Made by a program: the position numbers and the translations under genes
Origin: Centrapalus pauciflorus
Lineage: Eukaryota > Streptophyta > Magnoliopsida > Asterales > Asteraceae
Direction: 5' to 3'
Assembly (NCBI GenBank): GCA_020465985.1
Contig: JAANYP010000290.1
Span: 1-64,000, forward strand
DNA length: 64,000 nucleotides
In this document: piece after piece, positions 11,488 to 23,329 of the stretch
Numbering within the stretch: the stretch's first letter is position 1
Layout: each line of letters begins with the position of its first letter
The notes under the pieces: generated by a model
What the model saw: the letters and a program-made list of their open reading frames with translations, nothing else
What the model was told of the DNA's origin: nothing
Databases searched by the model: none

Positions 11488-12230
11488 TGTAACAACCTAG
11501 CTTTTAATTTATGTAATCGACTTTATAATGTAATTTTAATTACATTATTAGCAATGTAATTGTTTTTTTAAGTTAATAAATGTTACAATTAAGTTATTTA
11601 TTTGATAAAATTGTAATTTGTGATGTTAATGAAAGGAAAAATAAAAGAAATGAGAGAAATGCAAGTTTTGGGCCAAATTATAAACTAAGCAAACATTAAC
11701 CAAATACATACCCCCAATTATTGTTATATGCTCTTTTTATCAAATCAAAGAAAAAGGAAGACCCTTCCTATCGATAAAATTCACGGTTCCTCAAGTGTTC
11801 ATCACAATTGTTCAATAAAAATCAAGGATTTCAAGTGGGAATTATCAAACAAGCCTCAAGCTTCAAGTTTATATCAAGATTTTAAGGTAAACTGATCATC
11901 TAAATATATTTCTTGTGTCATTACGCCGTACGGCTCCTGGAGGTTTACAAACTCCAAAATTTGTCTTCAAAATCATCAAATTGAACATCATTTAGTGTTT
12001 CAATTATAAAAGTAAGCTCACGCATGTTCGTATTTACTAGTCAATTGAAGATAATGGCAATTTAAAGATTTAATTCCATGAGTTGTACAAAAACTCAGAA
12101 ACTTAAATGTCTCTGTATTAGTATGCGTATGTTTCTGTTTTTGAGGTCCGAGAATAATGGCCAAGAAGGCCATTGGCCTTCGGCCTTGTCTCCAAGTCAA
12201 ATAAGTGTAGTTTGTGTGATCATTATGTGC
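11488..12230 (+). repeat. Gypsy-type LTR fragment of the TGTAACAACC family
   Basis: The sequence starts TGTAACAACCTAG, the same first 13 bases as the solo LTR at 53774. Both then share alternating TAATGTAATTTTAATTACATTA-like words and a leader with AGATTT(T)AAGGTAAA. It breaks into the copia remnant on its left. Around 12158-12186 there is a palindrome cluster of GGCC words (GGCCAAGAAGGCC, GGCCTTCGGCC). The right end is not resolved; sequence beyond about 12230 no longer aligns by eye. Confidence 0.5.
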
Positions 12231-13907
12231 TTAAATCGCCAATAATCCATAAGTGTGTTGCTGAAATATGAATCAAAAACAGAAAGTTAAGACCTGTGTG
12301 TGCATCTGAGTGAAGGACAGTTTAAGCATAGAAACAGAGTACGAGGTACATAAATATATACCTGTGCTGTTTGAATATATTGTATGTGAAGTACAAGACC
12401 TTGAAACCGATCTCGGAGGGTGCATTTGAGAAACTAAACGCAGCAGCGATTATATATATGCTATGTGTGTATTATAGTATTATGTTTTTATGTGAAGAAT
12501 AAAACAGTAGCAGCACCTCGATATTAAGCCATAAAAATGAACCAAGTGTGTGTGATTGTTGCTGGAAATGACAGCAGCAACAGCAGCTATAACAGCTTAA
12601 AAACCAAGTGTTGTTGTATTTAATCAGTATGTGTGTGTGTCTGAAATGCAGCAGCAACAACTGGTGTGTGAGTGTGTCCATATATGTGTTATGTAGGTAT
12701 GAGTCCAAAGTTTAGACCCTGAGACATCAAGTCTCGGGGTGTGCTGGTGGTAAAACAGAAACAGGGGGTGCATTTGAGAAACTAAACGGAGCAGCCCTCC
12801 TCACCTGGATGCATATAATAAACTAAGTAATGTGGATGCTTATGGCTTTAAAGCAAGAAATTCCAGCAGCTTAATTAAATGATAAATAAGGCTAGGCGGT
12901 GTATAATTAAGATGCAAGACAGAATGAATGATAGAGCTGTCCCTAACTCAGCAATCAGCTGAGTTACTGGACTATTAAAGTCCCTTAACAATTAACTCGC
13001 AACTAGAAGTCCCTTAACTCAAAAATGAACTTAGCATTTCATACTATTCTAATCTAAGCCTTTATGTGTGCATTTGTAGCTTTAAAATAAAAATTCCAGC
13101 AGCATTGGACAGAAATAATAGCTTAGAAACAGAATGTGTTCGTGTGTGTGGTGATCGAAATGGACAGAAAGAAAACAAAATCACAGCAGCTGCGATTTAC
13201 ACACACACACACACACACAAGAATCTGACTGTGTAAAGTGGAGTTTTGATGATGTTGCAGCCGTTGTTCCTACTTTATACACACATCATTTTGACTACTA
13301 AACATCTATAATGGTTTCAATACACATATAGCATGAATTGAAGTAGAAATATGCATTGGACAGCAGCCTTACTATGTGTTTTTGGTGCTGAAACTCCATA
13401 CTTTCAGCCTTATATCCTTGCCTTTAATGGGCTCATAAACTTGCATATTAACCCCTAACACATTTCCTATTGATTCACACATTTAGCCATTAAAATCAAC
13501 ATAAATCCTTGATTATACTTAGCACGAAATGGAAAAATATGAGCTGTGAACTGGTGGACAGCAACATGATTTATTATCTTAAATTGATATTAAGCACTAA
13601 TGAAACCTTATAGATGTAATTAACACATAAGCTTAATATAAGTGTAAACTTTGCTATGTCTGTGATTATGAATGCATGTTTAAAGTTGAATGTGACGGGA
13701 ATAAGCTTCTGTTTTGACAAACAAGAATATAAATTTCATATGAGTGTGGTTCAATTTATAAACGCATAGTAAGTAAAGTAGTGATATATAGACCCATGGT
13801 ATTTAGATGGTTTTGAAGCATACTTGTGTGTGCATTAAGAGCATTTCAATAAGCAAGAATAAGTGTACGTTAGAATGTTCAAGTTGTTCATAATCAATAG
13901 AACAAAC
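12231..13907. other. Unassigned AT-rich stretch with CAG-rich patches
   Basis: No gene is supported. Several GCAGCAGC/AACAGCAGC patches occur (12500-12660, 13090-13200) and a short (AC)n run at 13199-13220. The phrase GTGCATTTGAGAAACTAAACG occurs twice (about 12420 and 12768), suggesting an internal duplication. It may be the rest of the long LTR that starts at 11488. Confidence 0.5.
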
Positions 13908-14160
13908 ACTACAAAAAATTGTACATATTGTCCACATTTATTTTGCAATATGCACACATTTAAAAATGTGTGGAAATATAAGTATGTGCGAACAAATGTG
14001 CCGTGATAAATTATTTCTATATCTTAATACATAAAAATGTGAACAATTTGGTTAAACTTCATATTTAAAAGCATGGACAAATTGTCACAATTTCATATTT
14101 TTAAGTGTGAAAATTTTGACTAAAATATATATAGTTCAAATTTCCACGCGTTGATGGGGT
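13908..14160 (+). mobile_element. CACTA terminus fragment
   Basis: It starts CACTACAAAAAATTG and is followed by alternating copies of TGTGGA/AAAATGTG and their reverse complements, as in CACTA subterminal regions. The other end is absent: similarity stops near 14160, where an LTR fragment of another family begins. Confidence 0.45.
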
Positions 14161-14165
14161 TGTAA

Positions 14166-14900
14166 TTAACCGTGTTTATAAAGCATAAAATAGTTAATTT
14201 AAAATGAAAATGTGCCTTGGAATGTTCTCCTACTGATAAATCTCATTACACGTGTAGGTAATTACGTGTGTAGGTAACCATCTCAATTCTCAAGTATAAG
14301 TCTGGCAAATTTGAGCGCAATCGGAGAAAATTTGTAGAAAGTCAAGCACAGACTTGGGCGCAGCCGTGCTCCCCAATCAAGTGCTCAACAGAATGATTTT
14401 TGCTGCCAAAAGACGCGAACGCAGACCTAAGCGCACGCCTGCGCCCGCGACTGCTTCCAACCCATAAAAATAATTTTTCGCGCTTTTTTAGGATTTTGAG
14501 GTTGCCTATATCACTGCCAGAAAAACTGCAAAGGGCAACGACTTTTTAGCAACCACGTATGTTTCGTTGCTAATATCTTCAATCAGCAATGAAATCAGCA
14601 ACGAAATGCAAAAAAGTTATTAGAATTTGTTAGCAACGAATTTTCGTTGCTAAATTCGTCACTAGTTAGTAAAAATAGGAGGGAATGCCTAGAAAAGGTC
14701 CCGTTTTGAGTGAATATAAGTACGAAGAACACACGAGCCAAGCTACGACATTGCTGAGGATGGACTGAGTATGGACTTACAACTCTGGAGCATTACACCA
14801 ACGATATCCGGCTAATCTCTCACTAATGATTCTCGGAGGAAGCACAATGCTAAGTGTTTATTTTCTATGAACTATTTATTATATAATTGAATCAACGGTA
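14166..14900 (+). repeat. Athila-like LTR fragment, plus orientation, with an inserted small repeat
   Basis: This matches, in the opposite orientation, the LTRs at 37276-38590 and 62205-63582. Shared marks are GTGCCTTGGAATGTTCTCCT, then GTCTGGCAAATTTGAGCGCA, then a GC-rich cluster (14340-14460) of GGGCGCAG, CTGCGCCC and GACGCGAACGC, then AACCCATAAAAATAAT. A stretch at about 14535-14665 (GCAACGACTTTTTAGC ... TTTTCGTTGCTAAATTCG) repeats GCAACGA words in both orientations and looks like an inserted MITE. The tail (14700-14850) matches the reverse complement of about 39120-39290 in LTR Y (AGCTACGACATTGC, ATTCTCGGAGGAAGCACAA). Confidence 0.65.
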
Positions 14901-15002
14901 TATGGAAGATATATACAAAAGTTGAGGTTCCACTTCTAATATAAAATTTATTCTCTATTGGTAATTTAGTAGGTGATATTATAACATACACATACATATA
15001 TA

Positions 15003-15430
15003 TAGATTTGGGTTCAAATGAGTACCATTATTTTTGCGGAACACCGGAGGTACCATGCTTAAAACAACCATTTTTCTTGAAAATTTTTTTTTCATAATCA
15101 TTTTTAAATTAATAATGAAAGACTACTTGTAAAAAATCACACGTAAACACACTAGAACTATGTGAAACGTTCATGTTCACATGAACTGCACTGTTACACA
15201 CCAAGCATGTTCCCATAAATATTTTCACGTGCATATGGATTTTAAGATGCTAAAAAGTGTAAATGTATGTAATTTTTTTCAAATAGCCTTATATTATTTG
15301 TATTTAAATGAATATGAAAAAAAAATTAAAAAACCTACTTTTTTCGGAGCATGTTCACATCCGAACACGTGTGTTCACAAGTACTCACAGCACTCTGCAT
15401 TTTTGGGTACTCACACGAACCGTATTACAT
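15003..15430 (+). repeat. Dispersed repeat family, copy 1
   Basis: About 400 bases match the reverse complement of 36545-36925. Shared blocks include TTTGGGTTCAAATGAGTACC, the GCGGA...ACCGGAGGTACC block, TCACATGAACTGCACTGTT and TTTTTTCGGAGCATGTTCACATC. Both copies adjoin long TA/CATA microsatellites. There is no coding potential. The ends do not settle the class (MITE, Helitron end or MULE end). Confidence 0.65.
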
Positions 15431-15435
15431 ATACA

Positions 15436-15471
<36 letters not shown>

Positions 15472-15485
15472 TATATATTACATAC

Positions 15486-15559
<74 letters not shown>
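15430..15559. repeat. (CATA)n/(TA)n microsatellite
   Basis: Two CATA runs separated by a short TA run, then a long TA tract. Frames 70-130 codons long across it encode only Ile-Tyr-His repeats and are artefacts. Confidence 0.95.
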
Positions 15560-15564
<5 letters not shown>

Positions 15565-15842
15565 AGCATTAAACATTCATAACCGGCCGTCTAATCTAAT
15601 CAATCTAAATTAGTATAAACATTAAATATTCATATCAAATCTTGAATAATAAATTTTAATACCAATCACATTCTTTAAATATTTAATGTTAAATTATACA
15701 TTCAATGTTAAATATATGATATATATGAAATACAATTGTAATCACATCTAATATGCAGTCTTCAATATATGATATATAGTGTTATTTCGAATATTCTCGA
15801 TATGATGTATTGAATGTTCATCTGGATACCTTTTTCTTTATA

Positions 15843-15990
15843 AAAAATAGAGTAAATTACAGAAATGGTCCCTGTGGTTTGTTCAAAATTATGGAAACGG
15901 TCCCTTAACTTTCAAACTTGCATTAACGGTCTCTCGAACCACTTTTTACTTGCAGAATTGGTCCTCCTGTTTCTAAATTTTTTAATAATG
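15843..15990 (+). repeat. Dispersed plant repeat with the ATGGTCCCTGTGGTTT word
   Basis: The stretch starting AGAGTAAATTACAGAAATGG and containing TGGTCCCTGTGGTTTG, ACGGTCCCTTAAC and AACGGTCTC carries spaced (A/T)xGGTC(C/T)C words. I recognise these words as common in plant intergenic DNA, apparently transposon ends. I cannot place its class or boundaries. Confidence 0.45.
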
Positions 15991-16126
15991 ACGATTTTGC
16001 CCTTCTTTTAATTACAAGTTTGGTAATTTCAATTTTGGTCCCTTTTCTTAATTTTTCATTTTTGGTTTTAAATTTGAAATAATAATTTAATAATATATGA
16101 TTTTGATTCATTATTAATTATATTAT

Positions 16127-16137
16127 TATTATTATTC

Positions 16138-16168
<31 letters not shown>

Positions 16169-16200
16169 TATCATTACCATTATTATCATCATTTATATCT
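16127..16200. repeat. Imperfect (ATT)n microsatellite
   Basis: Runs of ATT interrupted by CTC, ATC and ACC triplets. Confidence 0.9.
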
Positions 16201-16499
16201 ATTTATTTTGTAAAATAAATCTATATTTATTTAGTAATAATTATTTTTATTTATATACTTAATTAGTCAAGTTATGCATCTTTTTATGTATTCAATTTAT
16301 TTATTTATCTTTAATTGGTTAAACTATTTGTATAATTTTATCATTTATACTTTTCCATCAAACTATTTCATTACGTTGATAATTTTTGATATGTAAATTT
16401 TGATTTAAATTTACTAATTCATTACGTTTTGATTTAAGTTTACAAATATTTTGTTACGCTAATATGTTTTTATTTAAATTTATTATTTTATTTGTTTGG

Positions 16500-17400
16500 T
16501 TTTATTTAGGATTCCGATTAATTAATTTTGCAACCTAACCACATAGACATAGTTATCGCAATTGTATCTATCGCAATTCGTATTTTGGGCACGAATCGTG
16601 TCATATTCACAGTCCGCTTTACTAGTAACCAAATGAGCTTGGCACGGAATGTAACACGACAACAACGCATCTTACAAAAAAAATATAAATAGGAACAGAA
16701 TAATATATTTAAATAATAATCACACAGAAAACTAAATTAAAAATATCTTTCGTTACAATCGTAACTAGCGAAAAACGTAAATACTTGACTAACGGATAAA
16801 CCCATGAGCGATAGTCGAGCAAATCATCAACCAAATCTTGTGTAGGTTTGGACTTGTCAGGATTGTACCTCCACGTTGTTTGATTGATGGATGGAGGTAA
16901 AACCAAACCCTAACCCTAACCCTCGTCACAGGGTTCTCCTAGCTTCTACATTCTCTCTCTCTCTCTCCCCTTAGGGTTTTCTAAGTGAATTTTGCGTCTA
17001 TATGTGGTCGTTTTCATCGTCTGATATGTCTCCTAAAAAATCTCCAAATATAACTTTTATGGGTTGGGCGCAGCTGTGGGCGCAAACCTCCCCCCCCCCC
17101 CCCCCCCCCCCCCCATGCTCCTGCGCTTGGGTTGTTCTTGAGTCTACGCTCCTCTTTCTGGCAGGCCTCGTTTTGGGCGCAGGCCTCCTGTGCCCCGGTT
17201 GATGTAAATGGCCTCCAAACGAGCACAAACTTATACGCTTTAGTCTTGATATTATTTACAACCTACATAATGTAACTCATTAACAATAATGTGTTCAAAG
17301 ACATAATTATACTTAAACAAACCATTTAACTACATTAAAGTCTGTAAAATATAAGTCGATCACATATATAACTTCGTTATACAAGTTTGTAAATCATATT
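16500..17400 (-). repeat. Athila-like LTR fragment, minus orientation
   Basis: Shares with the LTRs at 37276, 60950 and 62205 the block ATTTTGGGCACGAATCGTG, the following CACAGTCCG and GGCACGG(A/C)ATGTAACACG, the block AATAATCACACAGAAAACTA, and the GGGTTGGGCGCAG cluster at 17060-17200. A run of 25 C residues (17090-17114) sits inside that cluster. Both outer ends are diverged, so boundaries are approximate. Confidence 0.65.
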
Positions 17401-18985
17401 ATTAACACGTTTATAAATTATATTATTAGTAATAGGAAAAACACCATAGTTTTACAGCTTAGTCCTTCAATATTATTTTTTATCACTTTTGTTTTGATAT
17501 TATTTTTCCTAATCGAAATTATTATAAAATTCGTTACAAGAAACTTGTAATTCAGGTTGAAAATAATGAATTCACATTTATTTTAAGGTCTATATTGAAA
17601 CACCCTCGAAGAACTCAAAAATACTATGTAAATGACATGTCAAGTGACGTGTAATATAATAATAACTAAATATTTCCAATAATAACTCTGGAAACCTCGA
17701 GAACTTAAAACTTTAATTTATATAATAATAAGTCACTGTAATCATTGTTTACATTACCTAATATTTGAAGTACACAAAATCCATAAAATTCATAATTACC
17801 TCTAGTAAGGAAGCTAATAACTCCTCGAATGCTAATAACTCCTCGAATGCTGACGTGTAGCCTACTTAGATCCAGCAGGCCTACTACCACTACTACCACT
17901 CTGGTCACCTTGAATACACATGTTTAACCTAAAAAGTCAGCTAAAACCGGTGATAATACAAGAATTAGTAGTAGTATTATAAAAACTCGATAGCAAAAGA
18001 TTCAACATTCACTACTTAACAATATATGTACTCATTCTGGTAGAATACTCCACGTATCCAAACCCTAGACCGCACAAAAGAGTTATCAGGAGCAAAAAAG
18101 GGAATCGGGAGCGACCCGACCGCTGCTCAGCTGTACGATTTATCACTGTATCTCGGTAAATCGTGTGTCCCAAATCTCATATTATAAACTCAGTTCTTAA
18201 TTAAAACTCAACATTACATGCATGATAGTAAAACTCGATAGTAAAACTCGATAGTAAAACTCGTAATAATCTTAGTAAGAAAACTTAATAAAGATTACGC
18301 AAGTCTACACCAAATAATAGTCGTACATGTATCTTAGAAAAGCTTGCAAACTCCTGACCCTGAAATTCCGCGTACATCTCGGTTCCCTTCTCGTAACGTG
18401 GCTCTATAAGCGCGAGACCCCGTAATCATAATGAAATAAATCAATATCACTAACACAGCACAATAATCCCAATAGTTAATTCTGTAATACCTCACACTAA
18501 CCCTATTACCCGAAAACATGATCTGAATATCTATAACCCTAACCCTAACCTTAGCTCTGTACTCGGATCGTGGCCGCGCTCGGGGAGTTGTGGTGGTGCT
18601 GACCATCGCGCGCCGCTCATCCTTAATAGAGCTTCCATCGCTCCCCGTAATCGTCCTATTGCCGCCTGAGCTCAGGCCATAACCACCATAGAACCATCGC
18701 GGTCTGCGATCATGACGATCGCGACTGCGCTCCGTGGCGAACAATGGCTGCTCTGTTTTCGTGTACTCGAGACCAGGAGTGATACCCCAAACACATTAGC
18801 AGCTCGTAATAACCAAATAATTAACTCCAGATTTGTCTCAACACATACATACTCAATTCTAACACTTTGGTAACAATTAAAATTCAAAACCTATCAATTT
18901 GAGCTCGTAACTTACTTGAAAGGTGGTATGACCAAGTTGATGAGGATGATTAATAATCACAGTTGCCCCTAATTGTTGTAGAAAT

Positions 18986-18988
<3 letters not shown>
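17401..18988. other. Unassigned, probably old LTR sequence
   Basis: No convincing gene. A short triple repeat of AAACTCGATAGT lies at 18228-18262, and a GC-rich patch at 18560-18740 with CGATCG-containing words gives spurious minus-strand frames (18744-18334, 18887-18672). It may be an old gypsy LTR, but I cannot define its ends. Confidence 0.4.

Positions 18989-19018
<30 letters not shown>
18989..19018. repeat. (AC)n microsatellite followed by a C run
   Basis: About 15 AC units, then CCCACCCCCCC. Confidence 0.95.
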
Positions 19019-19020
<2 letters not shown>

Positions 19021-19101
19021 ACCCCCCCCTCTTTTTGAGGGAGTTAGGTGCTGTTTGATTGCATAAGAGGTTAATTGTCTGATATCTGATTCCACTTCTG
19101 A

Positions 19102-21999
19102 TTGATGAGAGGTGGTCCTGATAAGATACTAAGATCTAATAAGAGAATTCATCCATCCACCATAGTTTTCAAGTCACTTATTTCAAACTTAGGACTTAAT
19201 TTCAATCTTTCTGACATGCACTGTCCATCTTGTTCAATTAATAAAAGTTATAAGTTACCCTTTGGCTCCAACTCCTTTGTTTTTACAAAACCATTACAAC
19301 TGATATATAAATAGATGTGTGGTGTGTGGGTCCTGTACAACGTTCTATTGATCATTTCACTTATTATGTAATTTTTGTGGACTATTTCTCAAAATATGTG
19401 TGGCTCTATCCAATGAAGAAGAAATCTGAAGTTGCCAATATATTTTTGAAAATTTTTTCAAAACCCCGCTTGTATCTATGTTCACAGACAATGGTGGAGA
19501 ATACCTAGGTCTTCTACCTTTCCTAAAAGCACATGGTATTTCTCATTACACCACTCCACCTCATACACCTGAACACATGGTGTTGCTCAACGGCGCCATA
19601 GACACAGTTGAAACGGGTCTCGCTCTCCTGCATCATGCCAAACTTCGTCACATGCCTTTCAAACCGCCGCTTATTTAATCAATAGGCTGCCAACACCTAT
19701 TCTCAACAACCACACGCCTTATCAACATCTCTTCGGTCAACCTCCTAACTACACCAAACTTAAACCCATTGGTTGTTTGTGTTATCCATGGTTGCGACCT
19801 TACACCACCTCCAAGCTTCAGTTTGTCGAAAGAAAATTCCCTTCTCTAACTGACTTTACTAATACCTTGCCTACACCTGATAATTTCCTCATGACCTGTA
19901 CATCATCACCTAAACAACATTCATTCCGCAATCACATTCAAACACCACCGACAATAATACTACCACTTCAACCCATACCACGACCCCTACTACTACCATT
20001 TCAACTCATACCCCATCATCACCTTCACCCACCACCGACACCACTACTACCACCCCTCCCATTTGTCATCCTTTGTCTTCCATACCAGCCTCTACACCAC
20101 TCCAAACTCCTAATTTTCGCTTAACATTTTCCATGCGCAAAAAAAAAAATTCAGTACCACCCACACCACAACCTACCACCCTTCTCCGTTCTAATACACC
20201 ACAACCTTCTCCCTCTCTCACCTCCCTACCTCACCACCCAACCCAAGAACCACCCTCCTCTCCTGTCTCCCCTCATGCATCTCCTACACGATCCACCCCT
20301 TATTCAAACTTCACACCAAATATTGTTTCCCCCTCTCCTTCTCCTGTTACTCCCACACCCCTTCCAACCCCCCACCCTGTGCGCACCAGAAAACGAAACT
20401 CCAAATACTTCAATGACGTTTTCATCAACATCACAACCCTTCACACAATTCCTGTGACCATTGAACCTCGAACCTATCACCAAGCTCTCAAAGACCCAAA
20501 GTGGCGTCAAGCAATGGATCAAGAATTTAATGCTCTCATGCAAAATGGGACTTGGGAATTAGTACCACGTGACAACCATAATCCAATTGGATGTAAATGG
20601 GTTTTCAGGGTTAAACGCAATCCAGATGGTACAGTTTCAAAATACAAGGCCCTTTTGGTCGCCAAAGGCTTCCTACAACAGTATGGAAAGGATTAAGGAT
20701 TACTTTGATACTTTTAGTCCAGTTGCCAAACCCGTGACCATTTGCCTTATTCTATCCTTAGCCCTTTCTCACAACTAGACTCTATGTGAACAATGCATTC
20801 CTTCGTGGGGCTCTTCATGAGAATGTCTTCATGACCCAACCACGAGGATTCACTCACCCTCAATTTCCCTCCCATGTTTGCAAACTCCGAAAATCCCTTT
20901 ATGGCTTGAAACAAGCACCACGTGCATGGTACATGGAATTGACTTCCTTCCTTCAAACTTGTGGCTGTCGAAAATCACGAGTTGATGCATCTCTTTTTAT
21001 CAATAATCATGATACTATCGTGTGCTATTTTATGGTATATGTCAATGATATCGTTCTCACAGGTAATAATAATGTCTTTGTTGACCATTTCATTAGCATC
21101 TTAGCAACTCATTCTCCATCAAAGACTTGGGTCCCCTACACCATTTTCTTGGCATTGAAGTTATCCCTACCTCCAATGGTCTATTTTTATCCCAACACCG
21201 TCACATCCAAGATCTCCTAACTCACTTTCGTATGGATGGTGCTAAAGAAGTGGATACTCCACTACAATCTTCTATAGTTCACAACCCCATGGACGATCCA
21301 ACACTATATCGGAAGCTGGTGGGTTCCTTACAATACTTGGCCTTCACAAGGCCGGTTGTATCCTTTGTTGTTAATCCGTTAGCTCAATTTATGCACTCTC
21401 CTTCGGAGATTCATTGGCAGGCATTGAAACGGGGGTTACGCTATCTAAAAGGTACCATACACCATGGGTTATATCTTAAACGAGGTTCCTCGCTTCATCT
21501 CCAAGCCTTCTCCAATTCTGATTGGGGTGGCATCTTAAATGGAGGTCGTTCTACCATGGCGTACATCCTTTATTTGGGCTCTACATTATTTCATGGAAAT
21601 CAGCTCGTCAACAATCAGTCTCACGGTCCTCCACTGAAGCAGAATATAAAGCTTTAGCAAATGCAGCAGTTGAAGTGTCATGGGTTCAACACTTGCTCAC
21701 TGACCTTGGTGTCAAACAGTCCTCACCACCTACACTTTTTTGTGATAATACAGGTGCCACTTATTTATGTGCTAATCCAGTTTATCACTCATGCATGAAG
21801 CATGTGGCTTTGGACTATCATTTTGTACGTGAGAAAGTAGTCGATGGCTCCTTGAAAGTTCTTCACATAAACTCAAATGATCAGCTTGCAGATGCACTCA
21901 CCAAGCCTCTTGGCCGAAGCACGTTTCTTCGTCTGCGTTCCAAGATTGGAGTCTCCGATGGATCCTCCATCTTGTGGGGGCGTATTACAACCCAAGAAT
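19102..21999 (+). pseudogene. Ty1/copia pol pseudogene (integrase, reverse transcriptase, RNase H)
   Basis: Decayed copia polyprotein in several frames. In order: GAG-pre-integrase with a zinc-finger tail (CPSCSINKSYKLPF, near 19230), integrase (VDYFSKYVWLYP near 19385; FTDNGGEYLG near 19480), a long Pro/Thr/Ser-rich linker (19880-20400), reverse transcriptase (GCKWVFRVKRNPDG near 20590; KLRKSLYGLKQAPRAWY near 20890), and RNase H with SRSSTEAEYKALA near 21630 and the C-terminal DQLADALTKPLG near 21880. At the polymerase active site YVDD reads YVND (near 21040), losing a catalytic Asp. At least five frameshifts or stops are needed to read through, including TAA at 20694. Gag and the 5' LTR are not recognisable, so it is 5'-truncated near 19100. 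Confidence 0.88.
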
Positions 22000-22250
22000 A
22001 AATATATTATTTAAATTAATTGTTGTTATATAAGGCAAATGTACAACTAATAAAATATTCTGTATTATAGCAAGTAGCTAATTTAGCTCCTAGATTATCT
22101 TCTAGTCAATTGTACATCTCGGCTGTATTATAGCCTGGTCTAATATAGCAAGTAGCTAATTTAGCTCCTAGATTATCTTCTAGTCAATTATACATCTCGG
22201 CTATATATAGCCTCCCCTTGTAAATCAATTGAATATAGAAAATACTTTCA
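21976..22250 (+). repeat. Copia 3' LTR remnant with an internal 78-bp duplication
   Basis: A polypurine-like TTGTGGGGGCG at 21972-21982 is followed by AT-rich LTR sequence. Within it AGCAAGTAGCTAATTTAGCT and what follows appear twice, with starts at 22069 and 22147 (period 78 bp) and only a few differences. A TATATATAG near 22200 could be the promoter. The right end is not sharply defined. Confidence 0.55.
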
Positions 22251-22431
22251 CAGACACCCTAAACCTCCTTAATGTTCACCCCTACACTAAAAATCTTCAA
22301 ACCAAATACAGTTAAAAAGAAGGGTAAATAAGATATTTCCATCTCCATGTGATTCATGTCCACGACCAAACTTCTTCTTTTTTTTCCTTTTGCAACCATG
22401 CTGAGACTAAAAACTCTCCCTCTTAATAAGT

Positions 22432-22598
22432 TTTTTTTGAACGGCAAATCATCCTACTCCTGCTACTAAACAACTTTTCTTTTGCCCTAAGACTTACTTT
22501 TCACCACCTAAATTTCAACTTGCCTCCGACGGGAGTCAAACCTGTGACCTCTCACTTACATATTCACCCTCTTACCAAATGGGTTAAACCTCATTGGT
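22432..22598 (-). mobile_element. SINE with tRNA-like head, 167 bp
   Basis: Read on the minus strand it opens near 22598. It has an A-box-like TGGTAAGAGGGTG (about 22577-22565) and a B-box-like GGTTTGACTCC (about 22538-22528), 9 of 11 matching GGTTCGAATCC, and ends in a short A tail (22438-22432). An 11-bp direct repeat, TCTTAATAAGT, flanks it at 22421-22431 and 22599-22609, as left by target-primed insertion. It would need the machinery of a LINE to move. Confidence 0.75.
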
Positions 22599-22789
22599 TC
22601 TTAATAAGTAATAACCATTCTGACATTCAACGTATGTTTATTCCCCTATGAATAACTCGATTGAAGTTTAAAGAGGACCACTGCTACAAAGCTTTCAAAA
22701 GGGATTTTCGCGAAAATGAGCAAAAAGTACAAGACTTAAGCGATTTTGAGCACTTTTTATCAAATTTACCAATTTGAGCAAAGGTTTTC

Positions 22790-22945
22790 GTGAAATTTTA
22801 AAAAATGTCGTGAAATTTTTAAAAAATGTCGTGAAATTATTTAAAAAATGTCGTGAAATTTATTATAAATGTAGTGAAATTTTCTAAAAATGTCGTGAAA
22901 TTTTAAAAATGTCGTGAATTTTTAAAAATGTCGTGAAATTCGTTA
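22790..22945. repeat. Subterminal tandem repeat of the MULE, about 20-bp unit
   Basis: Seven or eight copies of AAAAATGTCGTGAAATTTT with small length changes. The inverted counterpart (TTTCACGACATTTTT) is at the other end of the element, so these are probably transposase-binding or subterminal repeats, not an independent satellite. Confidence 0.85.
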
Positions 22946-23329
22946 CGCGCCTGGCAGCATTGACTAGGTCAAAAAAACATTTTATGTTTCGGCACATTTA
23001 TCCCCAATATACATTTTTTTATATATTCAATTTAATTATTAAAAAATTATATTTATGTTTCATTTGATATAATATTTTACATTTTTATTTTTAATTTTCT
23101 TTGAATTTATTCAAAAAATAATTTAAGTTAGAAAATATGTTGAAATTATGTTTGGTAGAAACAAACTTATTAATTAATTTACACATGTCATTCGTATGTA
23201 TAACACAGTTTCAGCATAAAAAAGAAACAGACTTATTAATTAATTTACATATGTCATTCGTATTGGAGGTTGGTTGGGTCGTTTGGATTTTCATTTATTT
23301 GATGTTGGACAAAGGTATTTGTACGACGT

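Noticed and set aside
15181..15582. Three overlapping frames of 73-133 codons
   Set aside because: Mostly translation of the CATA/TA microsatellite into His-Thr-Tyr-Ile repeats.
16898..16925. CCCTAA-type repeats resembling telomere sequence (also near 18535)
   Set aside because: Only three units, in a form different from the usual plant CCCTAAA, and inside LTR-like sequence; chance or common A/T-C-rich wording.
17002..17228. Overlapping frames on both strands around the poly-C run
   Set aside because: They encode Pro or Gly runs from the C tract inside an LTR.
18334..18887. Minus-strand frames of 136 and 71 codons
   Set aside because: Low-complexity Arg/Ser/Val wording in a GC-rich patch, no domain, and surrounding sequence looks like an old LTR.
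22790..22945. Regular short repeats that might suggest a CRISPR array
   Set aside because: Units are contiguous without unique spacers, AT-rich, in a plant genome, and have an inverted counterpart at the other MULE end.
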